DNA of 64,000 nt from Leptodactylus fallax. Taxonomy: Eukaryota; Chordata; Amphibia; Anura; Leptodactylidae. Each line of letters opens with the position of its first letter. Positions within the stretch are counted from its first letter, which is position 1. Positions 38,753 to 51,353 of this stretch are shown piece by piece. Location of the stretch: the NCBI GenBank assembly GCA_947044405.1, contig CAMRHE010000507.1, positions 248,001 to 312,000 on the forward strand. Direction: 5' to 3'. A program made the translations under genes and the position numbers. Below the pieces are notes generated by a model. It made no database searches, was not told where the DNA came from, and worked only from the letters and a program-made list of their open reading frames with translations.

Positions 38753-39406
38753 TGTAAGGGTCTTGCCAAACGAAACAATAACCTGACACTACTGCAGCGG
38801 TCTGGGAGGAAGGACAGAGACAAGTGAGCCCTAATCTCACCCCAGCCACTGTCCCTTCCTATTGCCTCAGTTACCCTAAACGGTAAAAGGACAACCAGAA
38901 GACAAGCCCTATACTGAGTAAGTGACACAGAGGACAGGACAAGACAAAACAAACACAGAAGCAAAGTGAGCAAGCCAAGGGGTCAGTAACACACGAGCAA
39001 TGCAGTACAAAATCTAAATCAAAGAGAATAGTCAAAGTCAAAGCCAGTGGTCAGAAAATTAGGTAACAAGGTAGCAAGGGAAATAATAAAGAGAGCAGGC
39101 AAAACACAAGTGCAATAACCGGCCACTTGCTGAGAAATGACATCCTGTATATAGAAAGTCTGGGCCCAGCCACAGAGCAGATAGGTACACAGGCTGTCAA
39201 TCACACAGGCCAGGAAGAGATTAACTCTATACAGTCCAGAGAGAAATGTTCCTAATTACACGGGTGTGGCTTTACACAGCAAGGGAACTAGGACCATGTT
39301 CAGACTGAGCATCAAGAAACTTAAACAAAGAACCAACTGAAGACGCCTCCTTCGCCACAGCGGAGCGGAGGGCGGCGCCGAGACCCGAAACGGCAGAGAC
39401 GTTACA
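38753..39406. mobile_element. Solo LTR, 654 bp
   Basis: It begins TGTAAG and ends TTACA (inverted TGTAA/TTACA termini) and is flanked by the 5-bp duplication atatt (38748-38752 and 39407-39411). TG...CA ends with a 5-bp duplication fit a retroviral or Ty3/gypsy-type LTR left after recombination between two LTRs. No gag or pol sequence adjoins. Orientation is undecided: both strands carry TATA-like and AATAAA-like strings, and the GC-rich block near 39350-39400 would be at the 5' end if read on the minus strand. Insertion was 6 bp beyond the end of Tc1-B, so it postdates that element. Confidence 0.85.
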
Positions 39407-39411
39407 ATATT

Positions 39412-40637
39412 ACTACATGTATATTGTGTCCCCTTCCCCTATATATTTTACTACATGCTGTATTGTGGCTCATTGGTTAGCACCTTGCAGCGCTGGAGTT
39501 CTATGTCCAAAGACTACATCTGCTAGGGGTTTGTATGTTCTCCCAGTGTTTGTGTGTGTTTCTACCACACTCCAAAGAGGGACCAATATGGGACATTATA
39601 CTGTGCAGAGGGGTCACTGTGAAACATTATACAGTGTGGAGGGACCACTATGGGACATTATACTGTGAGAAGGCCACTTTTGGACAGGGGTTTCTGTGAT
39701 ACCTTATAGTGTGTGTAAATGGGACGTTATACATAATAGGGGATGGAACAGGAAAGGGGGCGCTATGCCTTGTGGTAAAAAGTATGCTATGGGGCCCAGT
39801 CTGTGCTTTGGTTCATCCGTTTCTACTTTTGATCCTACTGAAGTCACCCTCCTGCCTTTACAGATAACTGGACTAGTGTGGCCGCCCTGAACAGTCTGTG
39901 AAGCAGCCCATTGTATGTAAGGTGGTAGAAGCCACCCTTTCCACAAAATGTGTTGTATGTTATGTAGTACTGGATGTGTAAATGTCCAAGACTCATTGTA
40001 CTGTATGATATAGCAATGCTTTAGTTGTGTTTGCTGCTGGGTCATTGCACCCTCTTTAGTCTGAAACTTAATAGAAGAGGAAGACCCAATAATTTTAACC
40101 AAACTGTTGGAACCCAATTGCACCTATTGGTTGGGTCCTTTTTGCTCCATCTGTCGCACAGCCTACACATGCCTGATATATTGTAGTGACACATGAAAGG
40201 AAAGCTTTTCCGCATCTTCGGTTCTTCCGTCTGTAGTTTTGTTGCAACTGTCGGGGCTATCTACCAAAGATAAGCATAGCAAGGCTAGCGTGTGCCTGAG
40301 AAGTAGTTGGAGCTGAGTGGAAACCTGTGAGAGAACTGGGCAATCGCTGTGTATTGTCTCGGGACTGTTACTCTCACCTTAAGAAGTTTCTGGGCATTCA
40401 GAGTGTCTACCTAATGTTGCTGATCTTTGCTCTCACTGAGCATCTTGTGTTAACTACTTTTGGCCTGGACAGCTTCTTCCTCTGCTGTCTTTGGCCATGT
40501 CTTTGCAATTGCACCCGTAAAAGGGACCTCACTGACCTGTAACTGAGTAGGTTGATGTAGGCTAAGAGACAAAGAAAAGTCTTTGAAACACAGAAGAACG
40601 ATAGCAGAATAAGACCCCATCCAAGGTCCATCTCTGC
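39412..40637. other. Unassigned sequence between solo LTR and SPIN-like element
   Basis: No supported gene. Degenerate copies of the 31-bp theme (gggacattatactgtg) occur at ~39585-39680 and may be the continuation of the hAT-like element that starts at 36106. From ~39760 to 40637 I recognise nothing; open frames of 64-139 codons have no family features. Confidence 0.5.
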
Positions 40638-41139
40638 CCTTAGATCAGTGATTCTCAACCTTACTAATGCCGCGACCCTTTAATACAGTTCCTCAGGTTG
40701 TGGTGACCCCAACCATAAAATTATTTTCGTTGCTACCTCATAGCTGAAAAAAAAAAATGTTTTTTTTGCAGTAGTTGATGATTTTACATTTACCCAGTGT
40801 GATGATTCTGCCTAAATATGGCCATAACTCAGCTATATTTTGGTCTCTGGGTATAGGATATCCCTTCTTCCTTGCTTGCATACTGTGAGCAGCTACAAGC
40901 CTAGGTGCATATTGGCAGTAGCGTCTAGGCTGGAACAATAGGGCTGCATTGTATTCCTATACAGCCCTGGCTGATCAAACAATAGTGCATTGTTCAAGCC
41001 TGGGCTGTTGACCAGATATGACTGATAACGGTATCAATTCACTTTGTCTCATCTACATACAAAGGATCTGAACGTGATTGAATTAACTCATCAGACGTAC
41101 TGTCGCCGGTGACCTCATTCTGGGAGGGGGCATAAAGGG

Positions 41140-41147
41140 TATAAAAG
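41140..41147 (+). promoter_or_regulatory. TATA box of the 950-bp LTR
   Basis: tataaaag preceded by gggcataaaggg, about 340 bp into the LTR and ~470 bp before the AATAAA, as expected for a U3/R promoter. Activity is not shown. Confidence 0.55.
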
Positions 41148-41608
41148 ATGAGGTAAGAGGTCTGTGGGAGGAGAGATTGCAGGAGATTACACTATGGAGA
41201 TTGCAGGAGACTAACACTAAGAGATTATGCAGGAGACCATCAAAGACTTTCACTGAGAGAGACTTTGACTGAGATGCTACTATGAGCAGGCAGGTTGGAA
41301 TGCTGCTGCTGACGATGATGAGCCTACAAGGGACTGTGAGAGACTGTTATGAGAGCATGCAGGCGGGATTATCGTTTTAATGCCACATGCTGAAAAGCCT
41401 CCACTGGTGACTCACACATGCCATGTGTGAGTGTTGGACTATAGAACCACATCAAGGACATATGTGGTAAAGTAATCATTTCACCTTTAATCCCTTTTAT
41501 TTTATTTGTACTGTATCTTGTAACTAGTAACTGTTAATGCTTGCATATATCTGCATATCTGTTCTGATCTGTATATGTTAGATTTTAATACCGACCCATT
41601 TAGGGGTT

Positions 41609-41614
41609 AATAAA
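41609..41614 (+). promoter_or_regulatory. Polyadenylation signal of the 950-bp LTR
   Basis: aataaa within ggggttaataaatatataaa, followed by a GT/T-rich stretch (ggcttgtcttgtatttattc), which fits an R-region poly(A) site. Confidence 0.55.
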
Positions 41615-41752
41615 TATATAAAATTTAGAAGGCTTGTCTTGTATTTATTCTGTGAACCCGGCACTCACTGGCGGTGAGTGTGGTTTTTATATGAAAGAGG
41701 ACTCAGGGTGTGGCCAAAACGGTTTGGCGCACGGAGGATCTTTCACACCCAG

Positions 41753-42590
41753 TAATTATTATTCATGAAGTGTCGTTTTACTTCCAATACTGCTGCTTTA
41801 ACCAATTCACTACCTATTTCTGGTCCAGGACCAGACACATTTTTGGGTATTTTGTATGTGCGGTTGTAACATTTTTATCATTTGCGTTATTCAACTAATT
41901 TCTGCGTCTTTTTTCAGTGACACATAGGGCTTTATTTTTATGTTGTTTTTATTTTTGCATGTTTGTTAATTTTTTTATATCCAGGAAAATATAAACAAAA
42001 GAGGAGGGAAATGTGTCTGTTTTTCACTTTTCATTTTTTTTATTTAATAGCACTATTTAGTGCTATTTTAAAATAGTTTTTCCTCTCCATTACGCTAATT
42101 TTTATTTTGTATGGTGTCATCGGGGGTGGGGCTAGAACCTGTAATAAGGGCTTGTTATTGGCGTATTATTATTTTTTTTTTTTTTAAATTATTTTAATTA
42201 CATTTTTTTTTCTACTTTTTCTATTCATTTTATTTTATTTTACATTGTGTCCCCATAAGGTCATAATAGACCTTTGGGGACATCTGATCACTGTTTTTTT
42301 TTTTTTTTTTGGTGGGGGGCTGATTTTCCTTGTAACAGGGGCTGGTACATTTAACCCCAGTTGCAGGAGGAATACAGCCTCCTGAGCATAACTATAGAGC
42401 TGATCTGAGTTCTCTAGGACCCAACAGCTCTAAAACACTCTGATCCCAGTGGATCCCATGACCGCCGGGTCAGAGGGCGGCCGCATCATGGCGGCGCCCT
42501 TAGCTGTGTATACAGTGCTCATTGAGTGCTGTGTACACAGCGATCGGGAAGGTAATAAACCTTCCCTGCCTTCTCTCTAGGAGACGGAGA
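41753..42590. other. AT-rich interior of the SPIN-like element
   Basis: T-rich runs near 42170-42240 and 42293-42310, then a GC-rich stretch (cgggtcagagggcggccgca near 42465) with the direct/inverted pair gtgtatacagtgctc / gagtgctgtgtacac (~42506-42540). It probably represents a further dispersed repeat inserted in the SPIN-like element; no family assigned and no coding sequence. Confidence 0.45.
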
Positions 42591-43202
42591 CAGATAGAGG
42601 AGTGGTGTCTCGGTTCCTAAGACCATCGGAAATATGTGTTTTCCGATGGTGTTAGGTGACTCCTGTGAAAGGGTTGTTTGACCACCAAAGGGGTCGCAAC
42701 CAATAGGTTGAGAACAGCTGCCTTAGAGTATCTCATTTTTATCTTAGGATGTCTCTCAATCATGTCTCCCAGGCTTGTATTGTAGATTTCCCAACCACAT
42801 TTGCTGGATGTTTGCTCCAAAACTCAACTACTCTTTCAGTAACATAATATTTCCTGACATTGCTTGTGATCTCCCCAAACTCATTTCAGGTTGTGCACCT
42901 TTGTTCCTGTGTTCTTCTCTCCTAAACCATATTTATACTTTAACATACTGTATGTAAGGCTTGCCTCCACCTATACAACCACTTTTCATAACTGAATAGT
43001 AAAGGTGAATGCAAGAAACTTTGTAATGTGTCTTATTAAAGAAATCTATATTTATGAAGCTGAGTTACTTTACATGGTTGTCTATGGAGTGGGAAGGAAA
43101 GGGGATGAAACTGCAGGAAAAGACACATATTACTAAGCTCTTCTAAGCTCTGCTACACTGTGAGTGAGAAAGAGCTCTTCTGATTCCCCCCCCCCTCCAT
43201 AG

Positions 43203-43203
<1 letters not shown>

Positions 43204-43233
<30 letters not shown>
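43204..43233. repeat. (GT)n microsatellite
   Basis: Thirty bases of uninterrupted TG dinucleotides. Confidence 0.98.
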
Positions 43234-43235
<2 letters not shown>

Positions 43236-43924
43236 CTGGATACAGAGACAGATGACTCTACTGTATGTAAATAAACAGTCTGAGTGAAGATAAGGAGAAG
43301 AGCAGGACACTTGTGGAAGACATGACTGGTGGAGGTAGTTGTAGCAGGGTGTGGGGTACTGGTGGCAGTCTTGCTGGTAGGGGTACTAGTGGGAAAGCGT
43401 GATGTGAGAACTATGAGGGTGTGCAAGAATCCATTGCCATGATGAGTCAGAAAACAGAAAGACAATGACATTGCCAATGATGATTCTGTTGCAGATAAGA
43501 CTTGGCAACCGGGCCAGGGTGACCTCAGATGAAAAGGGTGGTGGCAGTGTTAATAGTAACAATTCCATCCAATGTTCAGTCTCTCCCCAATGAAGACCTA
43601 AAGAAAGCGTGGGTGGTGGTCGCAGCACTGGCAGACATGTTTCCAGCACTGTTGGTGTTAGCGGGAATGTTTTTGTACTTTTTCAATCTACAAATTCATG
43701 GTACTTAGCAAGATCTGCAAGCAGAAACTTAGCCGTGTCCATGCAGGAACAAATATATGAATGACATCTCTACGTACTCACATGAAAGAGTTTCTACTCC
43801 TTTTCAGCATGATCTTACTTGTAGGCAGGCCACATCTACACCTAGCATATAGCCGTTGTTATCATCATCATCATTATCTTCTTCTCTTCTTCGTCCTCTT
43901 CTTCCATGCCAACAACAGTCATCA

Positions 43925-44140
43925 TCCATAAGGGAATGTGTGGCCAGGAGAAAGCAATATGTACCCAGTCATCCAGCGGTTGTACAAATTAAGTCGCACC
44001 TGGCCAAGTTACTGGATTGCACTGCGTTTCGACAACTGATGGCATGCACTCAACCTTGATGAAGGACAGCTAGCTGCCATTATTTCTTTTGGAAAGCTGT
44101 TCCTGCTTGTTATTGCCATGTGTCAGAGAATGTGGGCTTT
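43925..44140 (+). pseudogene. Possible hAT (ZBED-like) transposase relic, left part
   Basis: The short frame ending near 44057 reads HPAVVQIKSHLAKLLDCTAF then RQLMACTQP, which resembles the stretch of animal hAT/ZBED transposases before the catalytic region. Across the MITE-LINE-Tc1 nest, 49945-50040 continues with VHATIHTWSSKYGQ and MAFIAY*VNGL, resembling the transposase DxWTS...AHW segment. Several stops and shifts break it. This is a weak motif-level resemblance and would mean the nest landed in an old hAT gene. Confidence 0.3.
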
Positions 44141-44439
44141 TCCTTGGATACAGTTGCATCTCGATAAATTAGAATATCTTTGAAACGTTCATTCATTTCA
44201 GTGATTCAGTAATACAATTCATAATCAGCGTCTTCCATGATTGTGTGTCCTACTGAACCAGACTGAGGGACCATTTAAAGGCTTAGGAAACCTTGGCAGG
44301 TGACACACTGAATTTACAATACTGAACTTTTTTACAATATTCTAATTTTCGACCGTTAACACTGATGGACGTCTGAGCCTGCAACTCCATCAGTCACCGC
44401 GCCAAAACTGACCTTACAGCTATCATTAGGGGACAGAAA

Positions 44440-45486
44440 ATGGGAAAAATCACGAGAGACAGAAGTGGGGACTTACCGGGCACCCCAACAAGTAAGAACA
44501 ACCCTTCAGAGGTCCATAAATTCTTCCGAAAGAAGGCCCTTCACTCCCCTGTAATGGCGCGCAAAATGACAAAGGAGGAGGCCCACTCCGGAGACTCTGA
44601 CCTGGACAGCACTTCGGGCACAGACAGAACAGATGCCATATCTAGTGCCATCACTAAGTCCTTCCTGCAAAAGGCCCTGGCGCAGGCTATCGCGCCCGTT
44701 CTGTCGGAGCTTGCTGATCTGCGCTCTGACATGCAAGGCATAGTGAAGCATGTGGACTCCCTAGAAGCGGCATGCTCTGCAATAACTCTGCACTCCTCCT
44801 CGGTGGCTCAGCACATTGCTAGTCACCACACTCACCTGAACAGAACTTACAATATTTTGGAAGATCTGGAAAACCGCAGGAGAAACATCCACCTTAAGGG
44901 CCTGCCTGAAGCTAATACCTCGGAAAACCTAAGGGAAGTGATGTCCGGCAACTTTGAATCGCTCCTAGGCCCAGAGAGAGCAGCTTCTGTACAGATAGAA
45001 AGAGTCCACCGTGCGTTTCGCCCGAAGCCATCTCCATCCGATCCACCGAGGGATGTGATCTGCAGGCTTTTGTCATCTGTGGACACCTCGGCAATCCTCA
45101 CCGCCGCCAGAGACAAAAGGCCGCTCTCCTTTGATCAGTCTGAGGTCCAACTTTATCAGGACTTGGTGTCAACAACTCTGATAAAGCGCCGCTTGCTAGA
45201 GGCTTTACGGGAGAGAGGCCTTCAGTACGCATGGTTTTTTCCTTTCGGGCTTTCCTTTCTAAAACAAGGCCGCAGGATAGTGATCCGATCACCAGAAGAC
45301 CTTTCTGCAGCATGGACCCTGCTTGAAATACCCCCCATCAACATACCTTCATGGTTGACCCTCCCGGAGGATGTTAGCTCCTGGCCATTGCTACCCAGCT
45401 TCGATCGAGAGGGCTCTCCGCAACGCTTCAAGTCACCAAAGTCGCGGAAAGTCGCTCTACGAAGGAACTTGCAGGACTCCGGCTAA
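44440..45486 (+). CDS. LINE ORF1 protein (L1/Tx1-type RNA-binding protein)
   Basis: An intact 348-residue frame. L1-type ORF1 proteins trimerise, bind the LINE RNA and act as nucleic-acid chaperones in the cytoplasmic RNP. Residues 1-65 are polar and probably disordered. Residues ~68-147 look like a coiled coil (KALAQAIAPVLSELADLRSD onward). NIHLKGLPE at 149-157 is the hallmark opening of the RRM domain, followed by an ERVHRAF segment (187-193). A C-terminal domain (~205-300) includes ALRERGLQYAWFFPFG. The ATG at 44440 is the first in the element and follows a short leader. ORF2 begins 2.6 kb downstream, ~1 kb without the Tc1. There is no internal stop; a functional product is possible but expression is unknown. 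Confidence 0.88.
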   Translation: MGKITRDRSGDLPGTPTSKNNPSEVHKFFRKKALHSPVMARKMTKEEAHSGDSDLDSTSGTDRTDAISSAITKSFLQKALAQAIAPVLSELADLRSDMQGIVKHVDSLEAACSAITLHSSSVAQHIASHHTHLNRTYNILEDLENRRRNIHLKGLPEANTSENLREVMSGNFESLLGPERAASVQIERVHRAFRPKPSPSDPPRDVICRLLSSVDTSAILTAARDKRPLSFDQSEVQLYQDLVSTTLIKRRLLEALRERGLQYAWFFPFGLSFLKQGRRIVIRSPEDLSAAWTLLEIPPINIPSWLTLPEDVSSWPLLPSFDREGSPQRFKSPKSRKVALRRNLQDSG

Positions 45487-46010
45487 GAGACCACGCGCTG
45501 TCCCAATGGACTAGGTTTCCAGATACATATTCATCCCTCAACTTAATGACATAAGTGCCACAGGTACCTTACCCCCCCTGGACTTTGTCCTTTCTCCTGA
45601 CCCATAGCCCCATCACTTGCCTGAGATACCCCCCCTTCCCCTCCCCCCGACATCACCCCTTTTTTCATTCGATGAGTTCCCGCCGTGTTGTTTATGTTAT
45701 ACTTTGTGCTAGAACCTCTTCTTTTATATATATATTTCTATGTGACCCTCGTGCTCTGCCCATCCCTTGTGTATTCCCCCCCCCCCCCCCCCTGTTCCCC
45801 TCTCCCTCTACTCCCCACCCCCTCTGCCGCTCTTCCGGCGGGGCTATACGTTATGTGTTATCCTGCACCTCTGTGTTCCCCTGTTCCTATGTGTTTTTTA
45901 TCTGCATGTAATATGCTTCTGTCTTCTAATATATGGGGCTCCTGTCCTGTCCTGTCCTAGGAGTTCTTCCGCTTTACCTGGTTTTCCTGCCATATATGTA
46001 TATATATATA
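45487..46010. other. C/T-rich inter-ORF spacer of the Tx1-like LINE (left part)
   Basis: Pyrimidine-rich sequence with a long C-run (45775-45792) and TATA dinucleotides at the Tc1 insertion site. It contains no motif-bearing frame; the open frames of 91-135 codons are low-complexity Pro/Ser/Leu translations. Confidence 0.7.
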
Positions 46011-47646
<1,636 letters not shown>

Positions 47647-47648
47647 TA

Positions 47649-48105
47649 TATGTATGTATATGGGTATGTACAGTATATATACATGCATGTACGTAAGTCT
47701 CTCCTAACCTGTTACTTGCTTTATGTCCTCGTTTCACCTGTTGTCCAATCCCGTGAGGTCCGGTTATTGGCTGCCACGATTAGGATTTCCTTCGTCTCAC
47801 TAAACTCTGTCACCTGACAGATCGTGTTTTCAATAGTTGGCGGCTGATAGGCGTTGTCACCAACTACTTGCTTTCTAGTGAGGTGCTCATTTCTTGTGCT
47901 TGCTCGTACCTCTGTTCCTACTTCCCCTCTATTCTTTGTCCTTCCCTTTCCTCCCTCTTTCTCTTCCCCTCTTCCTTTTCCCTATCTCCTCTCTTTCCTC
48001 GTTCTCTCCCTTTGTCTCCCGTCCTATCCGCTTCCTACCTTCCCCCTTCCCCCCCCCCGACTAATCCTCACTTAACCACTAGACTCACAACGTCTTTGAT
48101 TTATC
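47649..48105. other. Inter-ORF spacer of the Tx1-like LINE (right part)
   Basis: TATG-rich sequence next to the Tc1, then strongly C/T-rich sequence (47920-48060) ending at the ORF2 start. No coding motif. Confidence 0.7.
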
Positions 48106-49665
48106 ATGTCCAAACTAGTTTTTACCTCCTTTAATGCCCATGGTCTAAATTCACCAAACAAGAGACCTCAAATTTTCACCATACTCCGTAGGCTGCATAC
48201 TAATGTGGCATTCCTACAGGAGACTCATTTCAAAGCTGGGAAAATCCCTTGCCTCCCTACTAGGAACTTCCCCCTTTGTTTCCATGCCACGAACCCTTCG
48301 GCATCCTCTAAAGGTGTCTCTATCCTCTTTCACTCTTCCGTACCCTTCCAATGCTCGCAAAGGTATGAAGACTCAGAAGGAAGAATTTTGCTACTTAAAG
48401 GCTCCATTGCCTCCTCCAAATACACCTTTGCTAATGTCTATGCCTCCAACCAGGGCCAAGTGGCGTGGCTCCTCGACACATTACGCAAACTGGAACTCTT
48501 TGCCATAGGCCCTATCATCTTGGCAGGCGATTTCAATCTCAAACTCAACCCCTCCCTTGATTCATCCACGGGAACCTCTTCCACGCCCCAGAAAGTTCTG
48601 TGTAGGCTCCTTCAAGATCTTCATGATTTTCAACTGGTCGATCTCTGGCACTTGCATAACCCGTCTGTAAAAGACTACTCATTTTTCTCTAATCCACGAC
48701 AATCCTATCAAAGATTAGATTACATATTCGCCTCCAGGGAATTGGCTTCGTTCTCTCTAAAATCTCGCATTGAAACCATCTCTGTTTCTGACCACGCTCC
48801 GGTGTGGGCTTTACTGACACTCCGTCAGCTCCCTCGTGGGGATTGGTGCTGGAGACTGAACAAGGCTATATTGGATCGTTCGGATCTGGTCGAGACTGTT
48901 AGGCAACATTTGGGGTCGTGTTTTGCCATTAATACCAACGCTGAAAACCTGCTCCACCATCACTTGGGAGGCGCATAAATCGGTGATTAGGGGTATTTTC
49001 ATTTCGCTTGCCTCTAAAATCAAAAAAGACTCTCAGGCAGACTTGGATAAAATTCTCTCTGACAGAGATTATGTGAAAAATTAAGAGACGCCATTAATGT
49101 TCGAACAGCTGAACACTTCCTACATTACCAACATAGGCTCTATGCACATGGGGACAAGGGGGGTAAGCTGATGACCTCTTTGATTCGAAAACGAAAGGCC
49201 AAATGCTTCATCTCCGCAATTAAAGACAGGGCGGGTGGTACTCATACCTCCACTAAAGGTGTAACTTCTGCCTTTCTTTCATTCTACTCGGAGCTGTACA
49301 ACCTGAACTCTTCGGACTCAGCGGACTTTACAGCTGACAAAGTTGCTCGGATGGAAGAATTTCCTAATTCTCTTTCTTTGCCCTCCCTGTTAACTGCTGA
49401 TGCTTTGGTGCTCACGTCTTCGATCTCTCTTGAGGAAATTAAAAAGGTTCTCCACAGCTTCCCCAAAGGGAAAAGCCCGGGTCCAGATTGCTTCCCATTG
49501 CCATATTACAAGGTATTCCAATCCGAACTGCTCCCTCACTTTTCTCTATCGTGTAATGCCCTGTTATCGGGGAAATCGCTACCCCACCAAGCTCAGGAGG
49601 CACATATTGTGTTACTCCCCAAGGAGGGCAAAGATTCCCTCCTATGCAGTAGCTATAGACCATAT
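48106..49665 (+). pseudogene. LINE ORF2 fragment: intact APE endonuclease, broken reverse transcriptase
   Basis: Residues 1-290 (48106-48978) form an apurinic-type endonuclease domain, which nicks target DNA for target-primed reverse transcription. It has Asn10 (SFNAHGLN), Glu39 (FLQETHF), ANVYASN near 109-115, Asp142/Asn144 (GDFN), YQRLDYIFAS near 201-210 and Asp229-His230 (SDHAPV). Two offsetting indels, near 48950 and 49078, put the linker (TWEAHKSVIRG) in a second frame and return to the first. The first RT blocks follow (PKGKSPGPD at ~49461-49490; IVLLPKEGKD and SSYRP at ~49605-49660). The frame then ends where a deletion joins 3' tail sequence. The catalytic RT motif is absent. Confidence 0.9.
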
Positions 49666-49933
49666 TGCTTCTCAATCTTGAAATTGCCTCGCCCTATTGA
49701 ATTTTCATCTCATGTACTGTTATTTTGTTATGTGAAAACCTATAATAAAAACATTATTAATATTCTAATTTTCTTAGATTTGGGTTTTCATCACCTGTAA
49801 TTCATAATCAACATTTACAGAAATAAAACCCTTGAAATAGAAGACTCTGTGTGTAAAGAATCTAGAAAATATAGGAGGTCACTTTTTTAATCTAATTACT
49901 GAAATAAATAAACGTTTCAAAGATGCACCTGTA

Positions 49934-51353
49934 TGTCCATGTGGAGAAAGGTGCACGCCACCATACACACATGGAGCAGCAAGTATGGGCAGGAACAACA
50001 CATGGCTTTCATTGCCTACTAGGTCAATGGTTTGAGTGGCAGTGGCCACAATCCAAAAACACAGCAAGGCCCAGTGCTAGTAAAGACACCACCTTGTTTG
50101 TGCAGGTGCAGATCCAACACCAGGCTGGATCCATCCATCCTCCTCACTGGACCACTTCCCGTCTACAACTTCCCCAGGGCCAGTCATTTCTTCCACGCCT
50201 CCTCCCACATTTCATGGGCGTAAGGTGAACAGAGTACGAGGAGAGGCTGGGTCCCAAAGCAGTCTTTTGAATGGTCCCCCTCCCTCTTGACCATGAAATG
50301 TATGGACTGAAATACACAATGTTGTGGCCTAAAGCTGGCTATACACATTAGATTTGGTGGCATGATGGGCTGTCAATTCGATGATAGGATATAATATGCC
50401 ATACCTACAACATGCTACAGGAGCTTTGCTAGATCTGTCTGCTTATAATCTTGGCATAAAACAACAATGCCAGAAATATTGCGACCTTGAAGATACTTGT
50501 TACAGCATGTCCTGTTGGCCAGTATCTGGATATCACATGTACTGAGGCACACTACGTCCAGTGGTCAGCATACCAGGTCTTAGTGTGCCTGTGACAGAAA
50601 GAGACAGGACATCAGAGCGAGGTGCCGTGAGTACTCCAATGTTATCGGCTATATTTATTATATTTAGATTTGAATCTGTTAGATTTGCAAACCAAATACT
50701 ATAAATGATCAACTAGCTACAGATAGTAAATCTTTAGGCTGTCTAGGGGAGAAGTAACATTAGTAGGCAGGAGGAAGACATAAGGTGGCAGAAGAGCCAT
50801 GTAAAGATAGATAAGTAGGTTCTATGTGGGGGAGGAGAGGGAAGGTAAGGGGTTCACTGTGGAAGAACACTGGGTAGGGCAGTAACACAGCATACCAGGG
50901 CTAGCATCAACCCAGACAGGTGCTAAGACCCAGATCTCCTTGGAGGGGTGGGGGGGGGGCACTGATTTTCCACAATGAGCACTTTCATCAGAAGAGATGG
51001 AAATTCTGAATGCCTTGACAATAGCATGGGGAGCGAGCAGTGCAACAGATTTCATCATTATTTACCACTTATACCTCCCTGGACTTTCTGCCCCTTCCTT
51101 AATCTTCTGCTCACAGGGTTATTTGTGCCAATGAAGGAGCTTAGAGAAGGGAAGCTACTAGCAATAGAGTAATGATGAAATCTGTAACATCGGGAGAAAT
51201 TATACTGTGTGTGTTTTACAATGCGTGGGGGCAAAAGGAGACCATTAAAATGTGTATGGAGCATTAAGGGGGACATTATACTGTGTGTGAGAACAAAAAG
51301 AAACCATTATACTGTGCATGGAGGCAAAAGTGACAAATAAACTGTGTTAGGGA
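49934..51353. other. Unassigned sequence; possible hAT relic at left, 31-mer relics at right
   Basis: The first ~300 bp may continue the transposase relic described at 43925 (VHATIHTWSSKYGQ near 49945-49990, broken by stops). Nothing is recognisable from 50240 to 51180. At 51190-51340 there are a few degenerate 31-mer-like phrases (acattatactgtgtgtg, ccattatactgtgcatg). No gene supported. Confidence 0.45.

Larger units (their letters stand above)
40798..41747 (+). mobile_element. Solo LTR, 950 bp, inside the SPIN-like element
   Basis: It starts TGTGATGATTCTGCC and ends GATCTTTCACA (inverted TGTGA/TCACA termini), flanked by the 5-bp duplication cccag (40793-40797 and 41748-41752). A TATA box (41140) and a polyadenylation signal (41609) in the expected order place the promoter on the plus strand. 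A short tandem of gattgcaggaga near 41175-41235 lies downstream of the TATA. No internal retroelement genes remain. Confidence 0.87.
40646..42720 (-). mobile_element. SPIN-like non-autonomous hAT element carrying a solo LTR
   Basis: Ends are cagtgattctcaacctta (40646) and, inverted at 42720, cagctgttctcaaccta. Flanks ccttagat (40638-40645) and ccttagag (42721-42728) form an 8-bp duplication with one mismatch. The inner right end contains ggtcgcaacc and the small palindrome accatcggaaa / ttttccgatggt near 42620-42650. The left end contains taatgccgcgaccctttaat and accataaaattattttcg. From memory these are the termini of the SPIN (Space Invader) family, spread horizontally among tetrapods. SPIN MITEs are far shorter than 2 kb; the excess is the LTR at 40798-41747 and AT-rich sequence at 41753-42590. 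Confidence 0.8.
42729..44148. other. Unassigned sequence with a GT microsatellite
   Basis: No supported gene. It contains C/T-rich runs, a (GT)15 tract at 43204-43233 and short CTT-rich sequence near 43860-43910. The last ~200 bp may be transposase-derived (separate entry). Confidence 0.5.

Noticed and set aside
39704..40123. 139-codon minus-strand open frame
   Set aside because: No recognisable domain, composition unremarkable, and it overlaps repeat-derived sequence at its end. Probably chance.
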